Below are positions 17,121 to 28,569 of a DNA stretch of 64,000 nt, in pieces; position 1 is the first letter of the stretch; every line of letters starts with the position of its first letter. The notes beneath the pieces were generated by a model. The model saw only the letters and a program-made list of their open reading frames with translations, had not been told where the DNA came from and did not search any database. Origin of the DNA: Pristionchus mayeri. Lineage: Eukaryota; Nematoda; Chromadorea; Rhabditida; Neodiplogasteridae. The translations under genes were made by a program, and so were the position numbers. Location of the stretch: contig BTRK01000004.1 of the NCBI GenBank assembly GCA_036245805.1, positions 3,224,001 to 3,288,000 of the forward strand, read 5' to 3'.

Positions 17121-20100
17121 TTCCTTGGGTCAGATCCAGTTCCTTGGGTCAAATATTATTCTGAGCGCGCTTCTGGACGGCGCCCTCTTCCCTCGACTCA
17201 AGCGATCTCCAGCAGTGCTACCACTGCTGCTGCAGCTGCAGTAAGCGCAGCTGCAAGGGGACAGATCGGCGGCGCCAGGGAGCGACTCTCGACTCCACCA
17301 CCTAAGGTTAGCGTTGTGAATAGAACATTCTCACAACTTAGTATTGATGACTTTGAAGATGGGTTCTCATGAAGAAATGAATAAACTGTGCATAGTCGGC
17401 CTCACCGCACTACACCACCTAATGTAGTCTTTTACGACTGTAAAGTTGCCTGACGTGGCTTCACCTTTACCTTTTTTTACCTTACCTAGGACACCCTCAC
17501 GGTCTCCTCCATCTCGACTGATTTCTCATCTCTCGATTCGGCGAGAAGCCTCCAACGGAGACAGCTACTCCTATCTGCAAGGTAGATCGAGGAGCAATCG
17601 TCTGACTCTCTTCAGTTTGCACGCTCTCTCGTCAGTCAGAGAGACGAGACGGTGTGCAAACTGAAGAGAGTCAGACGATTGCTCAGATCGAGCTAATGCG
17701 ATGAACAGCTGACTAATTCCATTGTTGAAATTCGCTGTGTTCAATGCAGGTGCAATCATTCTTTCGAGGAGTGATTGATGAGAACAGAGAGAGAGAGAGT
17801 GAGAGGAATCTCCTCTCTCCTGTTGACTCATTGCAGGCCAGTGCCCCTTGTCCAACCGGAAGTATCTGACTCGGAGTTCGACGAGAACGTCTACGAAGAG
17901 AGTGTGAGTCAGCTCGAATTATTGATCTGCTTTTCTCTTCACCTTATTTGAATGAAAACACCGTATTTTGATAAATTTTTTTTTCAGGAAGAGGGCGGAA
18001 TCTCTTCTGCTTCTGAGACCAACAGAAGAGCCAGAAGAGACGCGAACCGGGGCGTGCTTGAGGTACCGTACTCTGAACTTGATCAATCATAAACTGACTT
18101 TCTCAGGCGCGAGAAGTGACTAGACGAAGAGCAGACGCTTCTCTGAGCGACTGCACGAGTCCATCCTCTGCCTGCTCATCGAGGGACGTTTCGGAAGCAA
18201 TGAGTGCGCTATTGTTTGCCTCTGTTTTCGAATCAGGGTCCCAAAAAATTATCGCTGTCCCAACTGCAGATATGTTTAAAAAATAATATGGGACCCCGAT
18301 CTGCAGATGAGACGGATAATTTTTTGGGACCCGATTCGAAAACAGAGCCTATTTTTCCGCGTCATTCTTGTAGATTTTACGAAGATAACTGCCCTCCTGT
18401 TGAAACAAGAACACTAATTACGTTTACTGGCTCAATGATGAACTTGCAGCCACTTCTCGTTCGTCGTTCCTCGAGATTCTCGGGGTGAAGAAGCGGAAGG
18501 AGCGTCCATCAGCACTCGCGATGCTCGGAGTGGGCAGAGGAACGGAGAAGAAGAGACAGAAGAGGCAGCGAAGAGCAAGTGACGAGATGGAGGAGGGAGA
18601 GATGCTACTGGGTGAGAAATATAGTTCGAGAAATGATACCACGCTCTCTTCATTCTACACACTCTATCGAAGGGCGAGAGAGTGTGTAGAATGAAGAGGG
18701 CGTGGTATTGTTTCTCGAACTCTAGTAAGAAATCGCTAAAAATCGAATGCGGTGATAACAGATTTTTTTCAGACGAAAACGGGGAGCTGGTCGGACGCAA
18801 GCGGGACACTGCTAATAACAACGTGGGCGCTTTTTTACCAGGGTTTTACGCCAGTCGTTCGTTTGCAGAAACGCCAATCGTGCCGATTCACCCTCAACGA
18901 TGCGGAATTGACGGATGAGGGCGGAGGTTTGCGGAAAGAGTGAATGATAGGTGGAGCAGTGCATTTCAGGCACGAAACACCACAGCTCCGTCTATCTAAG
19001 TGGTTCATCAGCTGCGCCCTCACCAATGCCGCCTTCGACTAAGAGTGGTTCGTTGCTTTGCAAGATTTCCACCTTTATAATGAGGTTGTGAAAGGAATCG
19101 AAGCACCGCACGATATTTGAGCCACTTTCATTAGATTTCATTGCAGACACGATGCTGATGAACCACGTGCTCACTCGACACGAACATGAGAAGGACAATC
19201 TAAAGGTGAGAACGGCATGGCTCATCCACGAACAATCGACTCCCTCAAATCTAGCAAAGGAGACAGGAAGAAGCTTAGGGGATACACTTTACAGGCGGAG
19301 ATAGAAGAGCTGAGGACTCGCAACTCTCGCCTACTCGATCAACTGAGGGAGAAGAGCATGCTCATGGCACATGTTCAAAACCACAGCAAAAGTCTCGAGA
19401 AACAGGTCTTTGCTACACACATTGCAACTTTTTAGCATATATTATAAGCTAATCAAAAAAGGTTGCATAGACTAGTCCAAATCATCTAATATTTATGGTT
19501 GGTTCGGGCAAAAAGTATCGCAGCGAGCAGGGCTTAGGCTTGCTCGCTGCGTAGGTTGGATTGAACCTACGCAGCGAGCAGGGCCGCGTAGGTTCAATCC
19601 AATGGGCATTGAACCTACGCAGGCAATGCCCATTGGATTTCAAGTCCAACTCCTTAACCACTCGGACATCGCTGCTTGGATTTGGGTGCTCTCCCTAGCA
19701 TCCCTAAACCAAACCAAACTCTAAATCGAGAGGTTTTCCCTGACCCAGAAGCTACTATTACAGATCTCCATGAAATGTTGATATTATTTCAATATACAAT
19801 TGAAAGACTGCAAAAAATAATTTTGATCTTGTAATTCAAAATCTCAGGTCGAACAATTGCATCAGCGGTGCGTGCTTAGCGAAGCGCTCGACAAGCTTTC
19901 ATTGGGTAAGTAATCTGAATCATAATTAATTCCTATTTGGCTATATAAAAGACTGTGTAAGCTAGCACTGACAACGACGTCCATATTTCGGTAGGTACCA
20001 CTTTCTAGAAACCGTATTTTCTCACTTGAGACGACCGTCTGAATGCGCATCCCACGCGTACTCTCGAGAAGGTCGAGGAGCGTCTGAGGCTATTCGAGAC

Positions 20101-23100
20101 GGAGATGCAGCACGCAAAGGCTGAGGCGAACAACGCCCATCAAATGGTCCGATTTACTTTTCCATGATAGAAGGTTGAGTCAGTATTCCCCCAATGAGAT
20201 CAAAGATCAATTTATCTTCCAGACTCTTTCCGCGTGCACTCACGAGCGAACGTGCTACCGTAACTGCCTCGAGCAGATCGAGAGACTGCAGAAGGAGAAC
20301 TTCTGCCTCATCAGGTATGTAAGAAGTTCATCACTCCCCACTCCATATCTAGGCATCTCTCATGACATATTTTCCCTCACACTGAATGATCTATACTATT
20401 TCCTGGTTGAGATAACCGGATTTCAGAGGTTTAAAATGTTCGCCCTGATGCGCGTAATTTGATGCAGGAGTCGCCTGATCGACTCGGACGACTCGACGGT
20501 TCGCCATCGACTAGCGATGATGCCCTCCTACGACGCCCTCTACACCTTCGCCATGAGGGTAGTAAGGAAGCTGGGCGTCGTTAGACAGACTCTACTGGAG
20601 AGGTGAGACTATTTTAGACATGGAATTGTCGATGGAGACATGGAATTGTTCCCATATGCCAATATATTGGGGTGTCTAAAAATTTTTCTGAATTTTTTTT
20701 CGGAGGAACGTATCCTCCACAGTAACGATTGTCCATCACCAATGTCAACGCTATTGAATAGAACAACCATTGCCCAATCACGCATACCATGGAATTTTCA
20801 TCAGCTGTTCTCCCCTGTTTTTAACAAACGTTTATGTAATGGATACTGGAGTCACCCAAATCACGTTTTCGTCTATTTTTATTTTTTTGCGAAAGGCTTA
20901 TTCTTAATGAAATCATCCTAATTTCTTCACAGTTTTATAATGCATGAATTAATAAATATATATACAAAATTTGGAAGGAATCGGTCAACTGCTCGATCTG
21001 CAACAATAAAATATTTCAAAAATTCTGAATTATAATTTCCAAATTTTTGTTGAATTTTCATGGTCAAACAAATAATTGATAGTATATTTCCTTCGAAGCT
21101 CGCCAAATGTTCAATGCACAATGTAAGATGGAGTACCACAAAATATCTTCAATTAGCGCATATTCAAATTAAAGTTCGATTTGATCCCACAGAGAAAGAA
21201 CCTCAACTTTTGTTTTTAAGTATGATCAGTAATGCGTGCTAGCAATCAATAACTGCAACTGAATGGCAGAAGTGAAGCCCACTTAAAGAATTGTATGATC
21301 TTGTAATTTAAAATTAGCAAGTTAGAGTTATCAAACCCATGCGGTTCTGTGCAGCAAAAATATTATAGACCAAAACGTGATTCTGGGTGACTCCAGTATC
21401 CATTACATAAACGTTTGTTAAAAACAGAGGAGAGCAGCTGTTGAAAATTCCATGGTATATGTGATTGGGCAACGGTTGCTCTATTCAATAGTGCTGGAAT
21501 TTGTCATGGACAATCGTTACTGTGGAGGATACGTTCAAATTCTGAAAAATTACTGGACACCCCAATAGTATCTATATAGTATATAGTATCCATTTGAGGT
21601 GCACCGAACTCTCTCGCACCGAAGTCGACCTCATCTCTGCTCAATCGACTCTTCTCGTCACTCATGCCCAGATAGAACGACTTCGTCTGCAGAATAGGAA
21701 GAAGGCAACGAGGAGAAGCTCCTCGTGGCACGGATTGGACGGAACCGATAGAAAGGCAAGTGCAGATTTCGTAATGTTTTCATGCTTTCGCATTTTTTCA
21801 CACGCTCATGAAAACAGCAATGCATTTCTGGAGAAAAACTGAATTTTCATGTTGTACTTTAGGTGCACGCTCATCTCAACTTCTTCCTGCCCTTCCGACT
21901 CCAGTCGACGAGGGTTGCAAATGGAAGAGCGGCAGCGAAAATTCTGCCGAAAGAAGTGCTAGCAGATGGAATCGAGAACGAGTTCATCTCGCTATTCGGA
22001 CACGCCAGAGGTTTGCATTTTCCGGAAAACATTGACACTATCATTTCCAATTAACAATAGGGTGATGAATTGAGATTGCAGCACTTTCTCGCGTCCCTGC
22101 GGCTTGTAATCCCTCGCCGCCCTCGACGACACGTCATCGGCGATGGCCTCAGGCAGAAGATGGAGGAGCAGGAGGGCATCATCGACAGATGCCTCCCGTC
22201 TCCCCGCCTCGCTCGCCCCAACTCGGCCACTACCAGCAACCACCGCCACACAGGATACAGAGAAGAGCCAGTGGTGGGATTTACTGAAAAATTGTTTCTT
22301 TTTCGTAAAACTAATGCTGTTGCGTGATACGAAATTTGTTATTAATATTTTCTGAGGATATTTGGCAACAAAACAGGTTCGATATGCGGAATAAGCTATT
22401 CACAATCGCAGGTTCCTCTCGTTCAACTCGATGGCCGACTCCTCGGCAAGTGCTTGCTGCAGCCCACGCGGCAGCTGTCGAGCAGCATCAGCAGAATCAG
22501 ATGTACGGACTAATGAGGAACGATGATGGAAGAGCGTCTGCGATGGGCCAGGAGAGGAGGAGGCAGAGACCTGTGAGGTATGCGCTCAATTTCTCATTCT
22601 TCTAGAACTGTTTGAATGACCAAAGAAACATGTGTGTTGATTGAATATTCGTGTTTTGGAATGGATTCTATTCAGTCTGGTGGAGTGTGAGGGTCGACTG
22701 GTGAACAGCGGGGCAGCGGCGAGGAATGACGCACGTCGTCGAAGTCAACGGGTAGCCGACCACGAGAGGGTCGGATCGGGAGGAGATGGAGGGAGCAAGA
22801 CGGAGAGAAGGGAAGATCGTACTGTTGGGTCAGCGAGTTCACATTGTCCATGAGCGTCGACTTTCTCATGGAAATCCAGGAAACCTATCATGTCCTTCTT
22901 TCCTCAGATTCAGCGACGTGCGGGCTGTAGCCTCGCTGCAAGATGTCTCCAATCCTCGTACGCCTCAGACAACACCGCAGCTGACACGTCGACTCGCACC
23001 AGGAATCACTCCAGCAGCCTATGGAAGAAACGTGGGATGGGCAACGTCTGCGGATCACAGTGAGTATCGTTGCTGTCATGTAGTATCAGTAGAAAAAAAA

Positions 23101-23747
23101 TAATTGCGAAAATGGTGCCGGAGACCCTGGGGGCGTTTGATTTGTGGTATCCCTTGTCCGCTATACAACCAAATCCACCGCAAGATATCGAAGACTCATT
23201 TCCTATATACTTACCCTGGCGGATAAACCATTGAATTTAATTGAATTGAGAGAACAGAAAGGGATTGCAGATGACTATGCCGTGCCTCCACTTCGCGACG
23301 ACACCGTCAAGAGGGCGGCATCTCGACTGGAACGGTCGAGACCAGTGCAGAACAGACCACGACCGCCATCAGTCATGGTCTGTGTCCTCTTTCAATCTCC
23401 CTCTTCACCCATTTCAGATTTTCTTTCTAGTTTTCCAAGAGTTTTACGCATATCATTTTCAAATATTTTTTTGCTGTACAACGAAAAGTGGAAATTTGCA
23501 GCGCAATCCTGACAAGAGATGTGGAACGGGCACCGCCGGCGGAGCTCTACTCTCTGGCTCCTGGGAGGAATCACGGACGCCGCCGTCAACGCTGACGACG
23601 TCGAGGAGTCCACCGACTTCGCCGAAGGCGTCGCGGTTGCCGACACGCGCTGCGGTCGTCGCACCGCACGCGAATCCCGCTCCCGAGACGCCGAAGGGAT
23701 TGTCGTGGCTGAGCAAGCTGAAACACTACAAGAACTCGGCCAAGTAA
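17121..23747 (+). CDS. Large coiled-coil, Ser/Arg-rich protein, identity unknown
   Basis: About 20 exons in consistent orientation encode one long protein with stop at 23745-23747. N-terminal part: Ala/Ser-rich (SSSATTAAAAAVSAAARG), then acidic and basic blocks (SDSEFDENVYEES; SSFLEILGVKKRKERPSALA). Middle: strong heptad coiled coil, e.g. RHEHEKDNLK (19146-19205), AEIEELRTRNSRLLDQLREK (19295-19407), VEERLRLFETEMQHAKAEAN (20054-20146), RTCYRNCLEQIERLQKENF (20222-20314), SYDALYTFAMRVVRKLGVV (20467-20601), TELSRTEVDLISAQSTLLVT (21594-21755). C-terminal part: low complexity, SRTPPSTLTTSRSPPTSPK, ending GLSWLSKLKHYKNSAK. No enzymatic domain seen. A scaffold or cytoskeletal/centrosomal role is only a guess. 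The 5' end is unresolved and some exon edges are approximate. Confidence 0.65.
17592..17684. mobile_element. 93 bp hairpin element (family h93), copy 1
   Basis: Starts GAGCAATCGTCTGACTCTC and ends GAGAGTCAGACGATTGCTC. Flanked by perfect 8 bp duplications AGATCGAG (17584-17591 and 17685-17692). Arms ~40 bp. It lies in an intron of the coiled-coil gene. The 8 bp duplication points to a hAT-type transposase as mobiliser (inference). Confidence 0.85.
18219..18347. repeat. Inverted repeat GGGACCC..GATTCGAAAACAGAGC
   Basis: Ends pair: CTCTGTTTTCGAATC(A)GGGTCC against GGGACCCGATTCGAAAACAGAG. It sits in an intron of the coiled-coil gene. Fragments of the same family lie at 25127-25236. Confidence 0.65.
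18622..18723. mobile_element. ~100 bp hairpin element, second subfamily
   Basis: Inverted repeat beginning TAGTTCGAGAAATGATACCAC and ending GTGGTATTGTTTCTCGAACTCTA, with inner CTCTTCATTCTACACACTCT stems. It lies directly after a splice donor (GTGAGAAATA) in the coiled-coil gene. Related copies are in the CYP4 intron of P2 at about 40628-40738 and 46909-47019. Confidence 0.7.
19520..19675 (-). pseudogene. Rearranged tRNA-Ser(UGA) pseudogene
   Basis: The minus strand from 19675 matches the real tRNA-Ser genes at 23963 and 29455 through the acceptor, D and anticodon arms (GCAGCGATGTCCGAGTGG ... ACTTGAAATCC). After the variable arm the 3' half is scrambled. The TGCGTAGGTTC / GGGCATTG / CCCATTGGATT pieces are repeated in both orientations and the 3' acceptor CCCTGCTCGCTGCG occurs twice. 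The result is 156 bp instead of 82 and cannot fold as a normal tRNA. It lies in an intron of the coiled-coil gene. Confidence 0.8.
20667..21565. mobile_element. 899 bp long-TIR element in coiled-coil gene intron
   Basis: Terminal inverted repeats of ~230 bp with indels: TTGGGGTGTC at the left end, GACACCCCAA at the right, flanked by TA duplications. The arms share GGATACTGGAGTCACCCA and CGTAACGATTGTCCAT-like blocks. The middle (~20930-21350) is AT-rich with no transposase. A Tc1/mariner-superfamily non-autonomous element is likely from the TA target (inference). Confidence 0.75.
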
Positions 23748-23962
23748 TACTTACCGCTGCTATGTGTGAATGGATAAAGATATTCTTACTAGAGATATGC
23801 CTTTCATGCATTAGCAAAATGGATATGGGAGAGTACACTAAAGAAACCGCGCTCATGTATTTCTAAAAAAATGATGCGAATGCGGTGCCCTATTGTGTAG
23901 GAGAAATCACGACGATTGTTTGTTTTGTTTTAGGGAAGCTAGGGAAAACGAAACAATACCAT

Positions 23963-24044
23963 GCAGCGATGTCCGAGTGGTTAAGGAGTTGGACTTGAAA
24001 TCCAATGGGCATTGCCCGCGTAGGTTCGAACCCTGCTCGCTGCG
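23963..24044 (+). tRNA. tRNA-Ser (anticodon UGA)
   Basis: An 82 nt cloverleaf. Acceptor GCAGCGA pairs with TCGCTGC plus discriminator G; the anticodon loop CTTGAAA has anticodon TGA. The long variable arm GGGCATTGCCC is typical of class II tRNA-Ser. T arm GTAGG-TTCGAAC-CCTGC. No intron. It decodes UCA codons. Confidence 0.95.
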
Positions 24045-24564
24045 TAACGTTTTGCACATTGAATTCAAAATGTCTGCATGTCAGTTTGTCTGTCTGTAAA
24101 TCCGTTAATCACGCTCTCGTTTTGTTCCTCATACCTCGCTTCGAATTCATCCTTGAAGTAAGTATGGGTACCCTACCCCCTTGGCAAGCTCTTTCATAAT
24201 CTATCGTATGATATATTGTGTCAATCAATAGCTGCCTGTTCTTCCATAACATGAAGACAATGAAGTAAGCTATATTATCGAACAAAATAGTTGGTGAGCA
24301 TAATTCGAATGAGCGATGATTATTTGATACAGATTATTTTAGTCACAAAAAAATTCTTCAATTGCTTCTACTGATGTCGAATTATCTCTGAAATATTTAG
24401 AGTTTTGTGAACAGCCGTTGAGAACAAATGTGAAATCTCAGTTTGAAAAGTAAAGTTCTAAAAGTGACATGTTATTTAATTCGCAAAGTCATCACTCTCA
24501 GTACTAGGTAATGAGAAGAAGAGCAAAGCATCAGGGGGGAGGGCTTGTATGATATGCTACTTTG

Positions 24565-24943
24565 TCACTTTTCGAATTCTTGTGCAATCTGTACCTGCCA
24601 GAGCAATGGTCTGACTCTCTTCAGTTTGCACGCTCTCTCGTCTCTCTGGCAGGTGAGAGAGCGTGCACACTGAAGAGAGTCAGTCCATTGCTCACCTGCC
24701 ATCGAGCACGAGTAGGCCAATCTCCGTACTCGTGAACAGCAGCGATGATGACCAGACCATCTGTCGAGAAGGAGAACTGGGCGGCCGATTCGAAGAATAT
24801 TGAAAAGTCCCTGAGAGTTGTTATAGGTTTTCAATAAATTTTATATACTAGGACACAGTTGAAAGCTCAAAATTTCTGAGATGTATTCACTTGGTGATCT
24901 TGATGTCGAACTCGAAGAGAGGCACGATTTGGCAAGAAAAATT
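24565..24943 (-). CDS. Unnamed gene, last three exons (intron formed by h93 hairpin)
   Basis: Three in-phase exons on the minus strand. 24891-24943: CQIVPLFEFDIKIT. 24696-24810: KDFSIFFESAAQFSFSTDG, then LVIIAAVHEYGDWPTRARWQ. 24565-24594: VQIAQEFEK-stop. Joining them gives a continuous frame. The last intron (24595-24695, 101 bp) consists exactly of a 93 bp hairpin transposon plus one 8 bp target copy. Upstream exons were not found; the sequence before 24943 has GGGACCCCGAT repeats. I do not recognise the protein family, and no transmembrane segment or known motif is visible. Coding status is supported by splice-phase agreement only. Confidence 0.55.
24601..24693. mobile_element. 93 bp hairpin element (family h93), copy 2, intron-forming
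   Basis: GAGCAATGGTCTGACTCTCT ... AGAGTCAGTCCATTGCTC, nearly identical to copy 1. Flanked by perfect 8 bp duplications ACCTGCCA (24593-24600 and 24694-24701); on the coding (minus) strand these read TGGCAGGT, each holding an AG|GT. Confidence 0.9.
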
Positions 24944-25126
24944 CTGAGAATAAATAAATTACTCAGCCAATCTTCTCTCGTTGTCTGACTTACGAAATTA
25001 AGATTTGTTAGAATTATTTATTCGTTAATCTCCGTTTCTTCTGGAGGAGAAGACGAGACGATGTATGCGTCTGTAACGAGAAAATGATCAGGTAGATGTT
25101 CCGAAGAAATGAAAATAGGAGGGATA

Positions 25127-25236
25127 TATCGCAGATGAGACCCGATATTAATCGGGGTCCCATGACGGTCTGAAGGACCCCCGATCTTTTTCAGGGACCC
25201 CGATTTGCGGATGGGACCCCGATTCGAAAACAGAGC
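25127..25236. repeat. GGGACCCCGAT-type repeat fragments
   Basis: Several inverted and direct GGGACCCCGAT pieces ending GATTCGAAAACAGAGCC, related to the intron repeat at 18219-18347. No gene seen between 24944 and 25649. Confidence 0.55.
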
Positions 25237-25649
25237 CGAAAAATGACTATATCCACTCAAAAAGAGAATGAAGGAGAAATATCCTCGTCCGGTAACTTTG
25301 TATATTCATTCTCAACTAATTTAGCCATCGGCTATTCGATGGAGGACAAAAAATAGGGAGTCAATTTTGTCCTCGTCCGGTAACTTTAAGCAAAATCTTC
25401 ATTTATGAAAGGTGCAAGCATTCGAAGTACAGAAAGATTGCTAAAGCTGATCAATTACAATGTATTGTCTCTTATTTTCTTCGTTAAATTCATCTGTTGA
25501 ACAGATGGAATATTATAAGTGGGTACAAGTGATTTATCATTGACTATTATTATGGAAGACAGCCGTACATGCCTCCTTTTGGATTATGATTCAAACATGT
25601 ACCGCGAGGGGCTCAGTCGACCTTCTTGACTGGTTCGAAAACAATGCAA

Positions 25650-28568
25650 TCACTCCTGTAAAAAGTGATATTGTTGAACGATCGTCAATTGCTTTAGCAA
25701 ACCGAATTGACGGAAAGCTTGCCGATTTTGTGAACTAACGAAGAAGTAAACGTAGTGCGTTTGACTGAACGCCAAGGAAGCAGGAACCGACTGAGATAAT
25801 ACATAAGTATGAAATTCAGTGTACTCGTATCTTACAGTGAAGAGCAGCACGGTAGCACGAGGAACTTCGAAATATTTACTGAGTTGTGTGGAAAATGTGC
25901 AAATGACAATGTTTGCAAACCTGAAAGTTTTAAAAATGAGTTTTTTTAGAAAAATTTACCATGAGGTTATGAAGACGATGGTTATAGCGAATGATGAAGC
26001 GATGATGTTGTTCATGAATTCAGCTCGTTTTTTTCGTTTCTAAGAAGTATAATTATTTAAACTTTGACAAAAATACTCACTCTTCCTCCACAAAATTAAC
26101 AGAATTATAATGTAAAAGGCTATCACTGCAACGCTATTCCATAACAGAATCTAAAAATTAAAAGAACTGAAATCGTTATGAATCTTCTTGAGAATTTCAG
26201 TTCGAAAAAATCGAAAATATTAGTATGCTACCGTGTATCGAATACTGTTCGTCTCCATAGAGAGAACTAATGGAGGGATGCACAGTGAAATGGGATGATC
26301 ATCAGCTGTATTCCACGACTCATACACGAAATATGCCGAAAGAAATGAAGTGGCTATTGTAGGCACTGCGAACCACGGAACCTTGAGACGACGACACCTG
26401 ACAAATGTTGTTATTTTTTTACGATTTACTCTATATTTCGATCTACGGTGGGATCATTTTTTTATGTGACAATCTCCTTAGAAAGCTTTTCAGGCAATTA
26501 TTGTACTTCGCTCCAGTAATTTGGACAGGCGCAAGCTGTACCCCCAATAACGAAATTAAATTTTTCCTAACAAGTATTAATCGCAAAGCTCACAGTATCG
26601 GGCTTGAGATCATGAGAATCAGCTCGATTCCAATTAGCGAATGGAGAAAACACTGGGCGAAAGTGAAGGCAGTCGAAACAGAAGCTATGAAGTAAAGGCA
26701 GGAGAGGCGATTCATTGAAATGCCAATGAATATCCTTCCAATATCGAACCGTAATGCTTCTAGCACAAATATTCTGTACCTGATAACATCGCATATGTGG
26801 ACAACACACAAAGGAATGTGCAATACAGACATGACAACCAGTAGACGCTCTGAATTTCTGGCACTTCTTCGATATTTGGCCCACCCCCCCCCCTTCCCAA
26901 TCATTTCTCATTCCCTACCCATCACAGAGGGGTTTCGAGCACGAAAATCAGGGGGAGATACCTAGAAATGAGTGGGGAAGGCGAGGAATGGGGGGGGGGT
27001 GGGCCAAATATCGAAGAAGTGCCGAATTTCTGCTATGATATGAAGATAAGAGAGACTATCTGAGCGGATTCACATACACCCGTACAGCAAAAAATAAAAT
27101 TCCTTGAAAATAAGTCCCTAGGGTTACTTTTTCACGTAGGTAAAGAAAATCGAAATTAGAAAGCCGTATCTCTCACCCCTCATTCTGTGCATTGCGCCGA
27201 AGTGTTTTTGAAAATTTTTTTGGAGCTTCCAAACTCCATGACCAGATAGTGAGTCTCAAAGATCTCGACGAGATAAGCATTTTTCCTGTTCGAAGTGAAG
27301 GGCTAGCTTATCTGTGAAAAAAGTTACGGTCATTTAAAATTTTTAAGTGGCCGTCCTGAAAAATTTTATTCCATAGGGGGATTTTAGATATGATCGTTAA
27401 ATTCCCCGTGAAAAACTACCCTTGTAGTAAAATTGCAGCGAAAAATATTGTCCTGACGGGGGTAAAATGGTAGACCGAACCCCTCGGACTTGAACGATTT
27501 CGAACGAAAAAATCGATTTTTTGCGGAAATCTTTTTTAGATCGACTTATCGTGAACTGTGATGTGGAAATTCGGATTCTACGAGTGAAAATACGCCAGAA
27601 AATCTATATCTCGTGAAATTCTGTGATATCAAGTTTTTCGACCCTAAATGCTCCTATGGCTGGAATTTTAGGGAAACACTTTTGAAAAAAAATCTCACCT
27701 TTGAGGCCGAGAAAGTAGAAAAATTTGATATCACAGAATTTCACGAGATATAGATTTTCTGGCGTATTTTCACTCGTAGAATCCGAATTTCCACATCACA
27801 GTTCACGATAAGTCGATCTAAAAAAGATTTCCGCAAAAAATCGATTTTTTTCGTTCGAAATCGTTAAAAAAAAAAAAAAAAAAGTTCGAGGGGTTCGGTC
27901 TACCATTTGACCCCCGTCAGGACAATATTTTTCGCTGCAATTTTACAACAAGGGGTAGTTTTTCACGGGGAATTTAACGATCATATCTAAAATCCCCCCT
28001 ATGGAATAAAATTTTTCAGGACGGCCACTTAAAAATTTTAAATGACCGTAACTTTTTTCACATATAAGCTAGCCCTTCACTTCCAACAGGAAAAATGATT
28101 ATCTCGTCGAGATCTTTGAGACTCACTATCTGGTCATGGAGTTTGGAAGCTCCAAAAAAATTTTCAAAATCCGACCGCCCACTTCGGCGCAATGCACAGA
28201 ATGAGGGGTGAGAGATACGGCTTTCTAAGGTCGATTTTCTTTACCTACGTAACAAAGTAACCCTAGGGACTTATTTTAAAGAAATTTTATTTTTTGCTGT
28301 ACGGCTCATAGGCGAAATTGCTCGATCCTCTCAGATAGTCTCTCATAAATCTTCTAGACCTCATATCCGTACTAGAACACTTTAAAAATTAAATATTTAA
28401 ATTTTCAATGTCAACTCGTTGTCCCGATTCTCTTGTGAGAGGCCTGATATACTTACTGTGAAGGGACTTGCTACGCCAATGGGCTGTAGCAAAACGAATG
28501 TTTCCAGCAAGACCTATGAGCAAAATGATGAGAAAGACCATGCAAGCCGAGAAAAGGGCCATGTCCAT
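25650..28568 (-). CDS. 7TM chemoreceptor, sra/srab-like
   Basis: At least five in-phase exons. Exon 1 (28457-28568): MDMALFSACMVFLIILLIGL, TM1. Exon 2 (~26600-26849): KRLLVVMSVLHIPLCVVHIC ... STAFTFAQCFLHSLIGIELI, TM2-3. Exon 3 (~26235-26402): CRRLKVPWFAVPTIATSFLS, TM4 plus loop. Next (~26065-26155): ILLWNSVAVIAFYIIILLIL, TM5. Then KRKKRAEFMNNIIASSFAIT, TM6. Last (25650-~25876): RATVLLFTVRYEYTEFHTYV ... VPASLAFSQTHYVYFFVSSQ, stop. Likely a G-protein-coupled odorant/chemical receptor of sensory cilia. The HSLIGIEL block after TM3 resembles SRA/SRAB, but the family is an inference. Intron 1 (26850-28456) contains a 1.3 kb foldback transposon. No disabling mutation seen. Confidence 0.65.
26860..27023. 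repeat. Inverted repeat with poly-C/poly-G
   Basis: GGCACTTCTTCGATATTTGG + C-run at 26860-26892 is repeated inverted at ~26988-27023 (G-run + CCAAATATCGAAGAAGTGCC). It lies 10 bp from the exon 2 acceptor of the receptor gene, inside intron 1. Confidence 0.75.
27033..28365. mobile_element. 1.3 kb foldback element with ~600 bp arms
   Basis: The left arm (GAGAGACTATCTGA ... CGTACAGCAAAAAATAAAAT ... CTAGGGTTACTTT ... AGATTTTCTGGCG-type blocks) returns inverted on the right, with the symmetry axis near 27680. Arms are about 95% alike by eye, with a 19-base A run only on the right. No transposase frame. Transcribed through as part of the receptor intron it would form a ~600 bp RNA duplex. Confidence 0.85.
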
Positions 28569-28569
28569 T

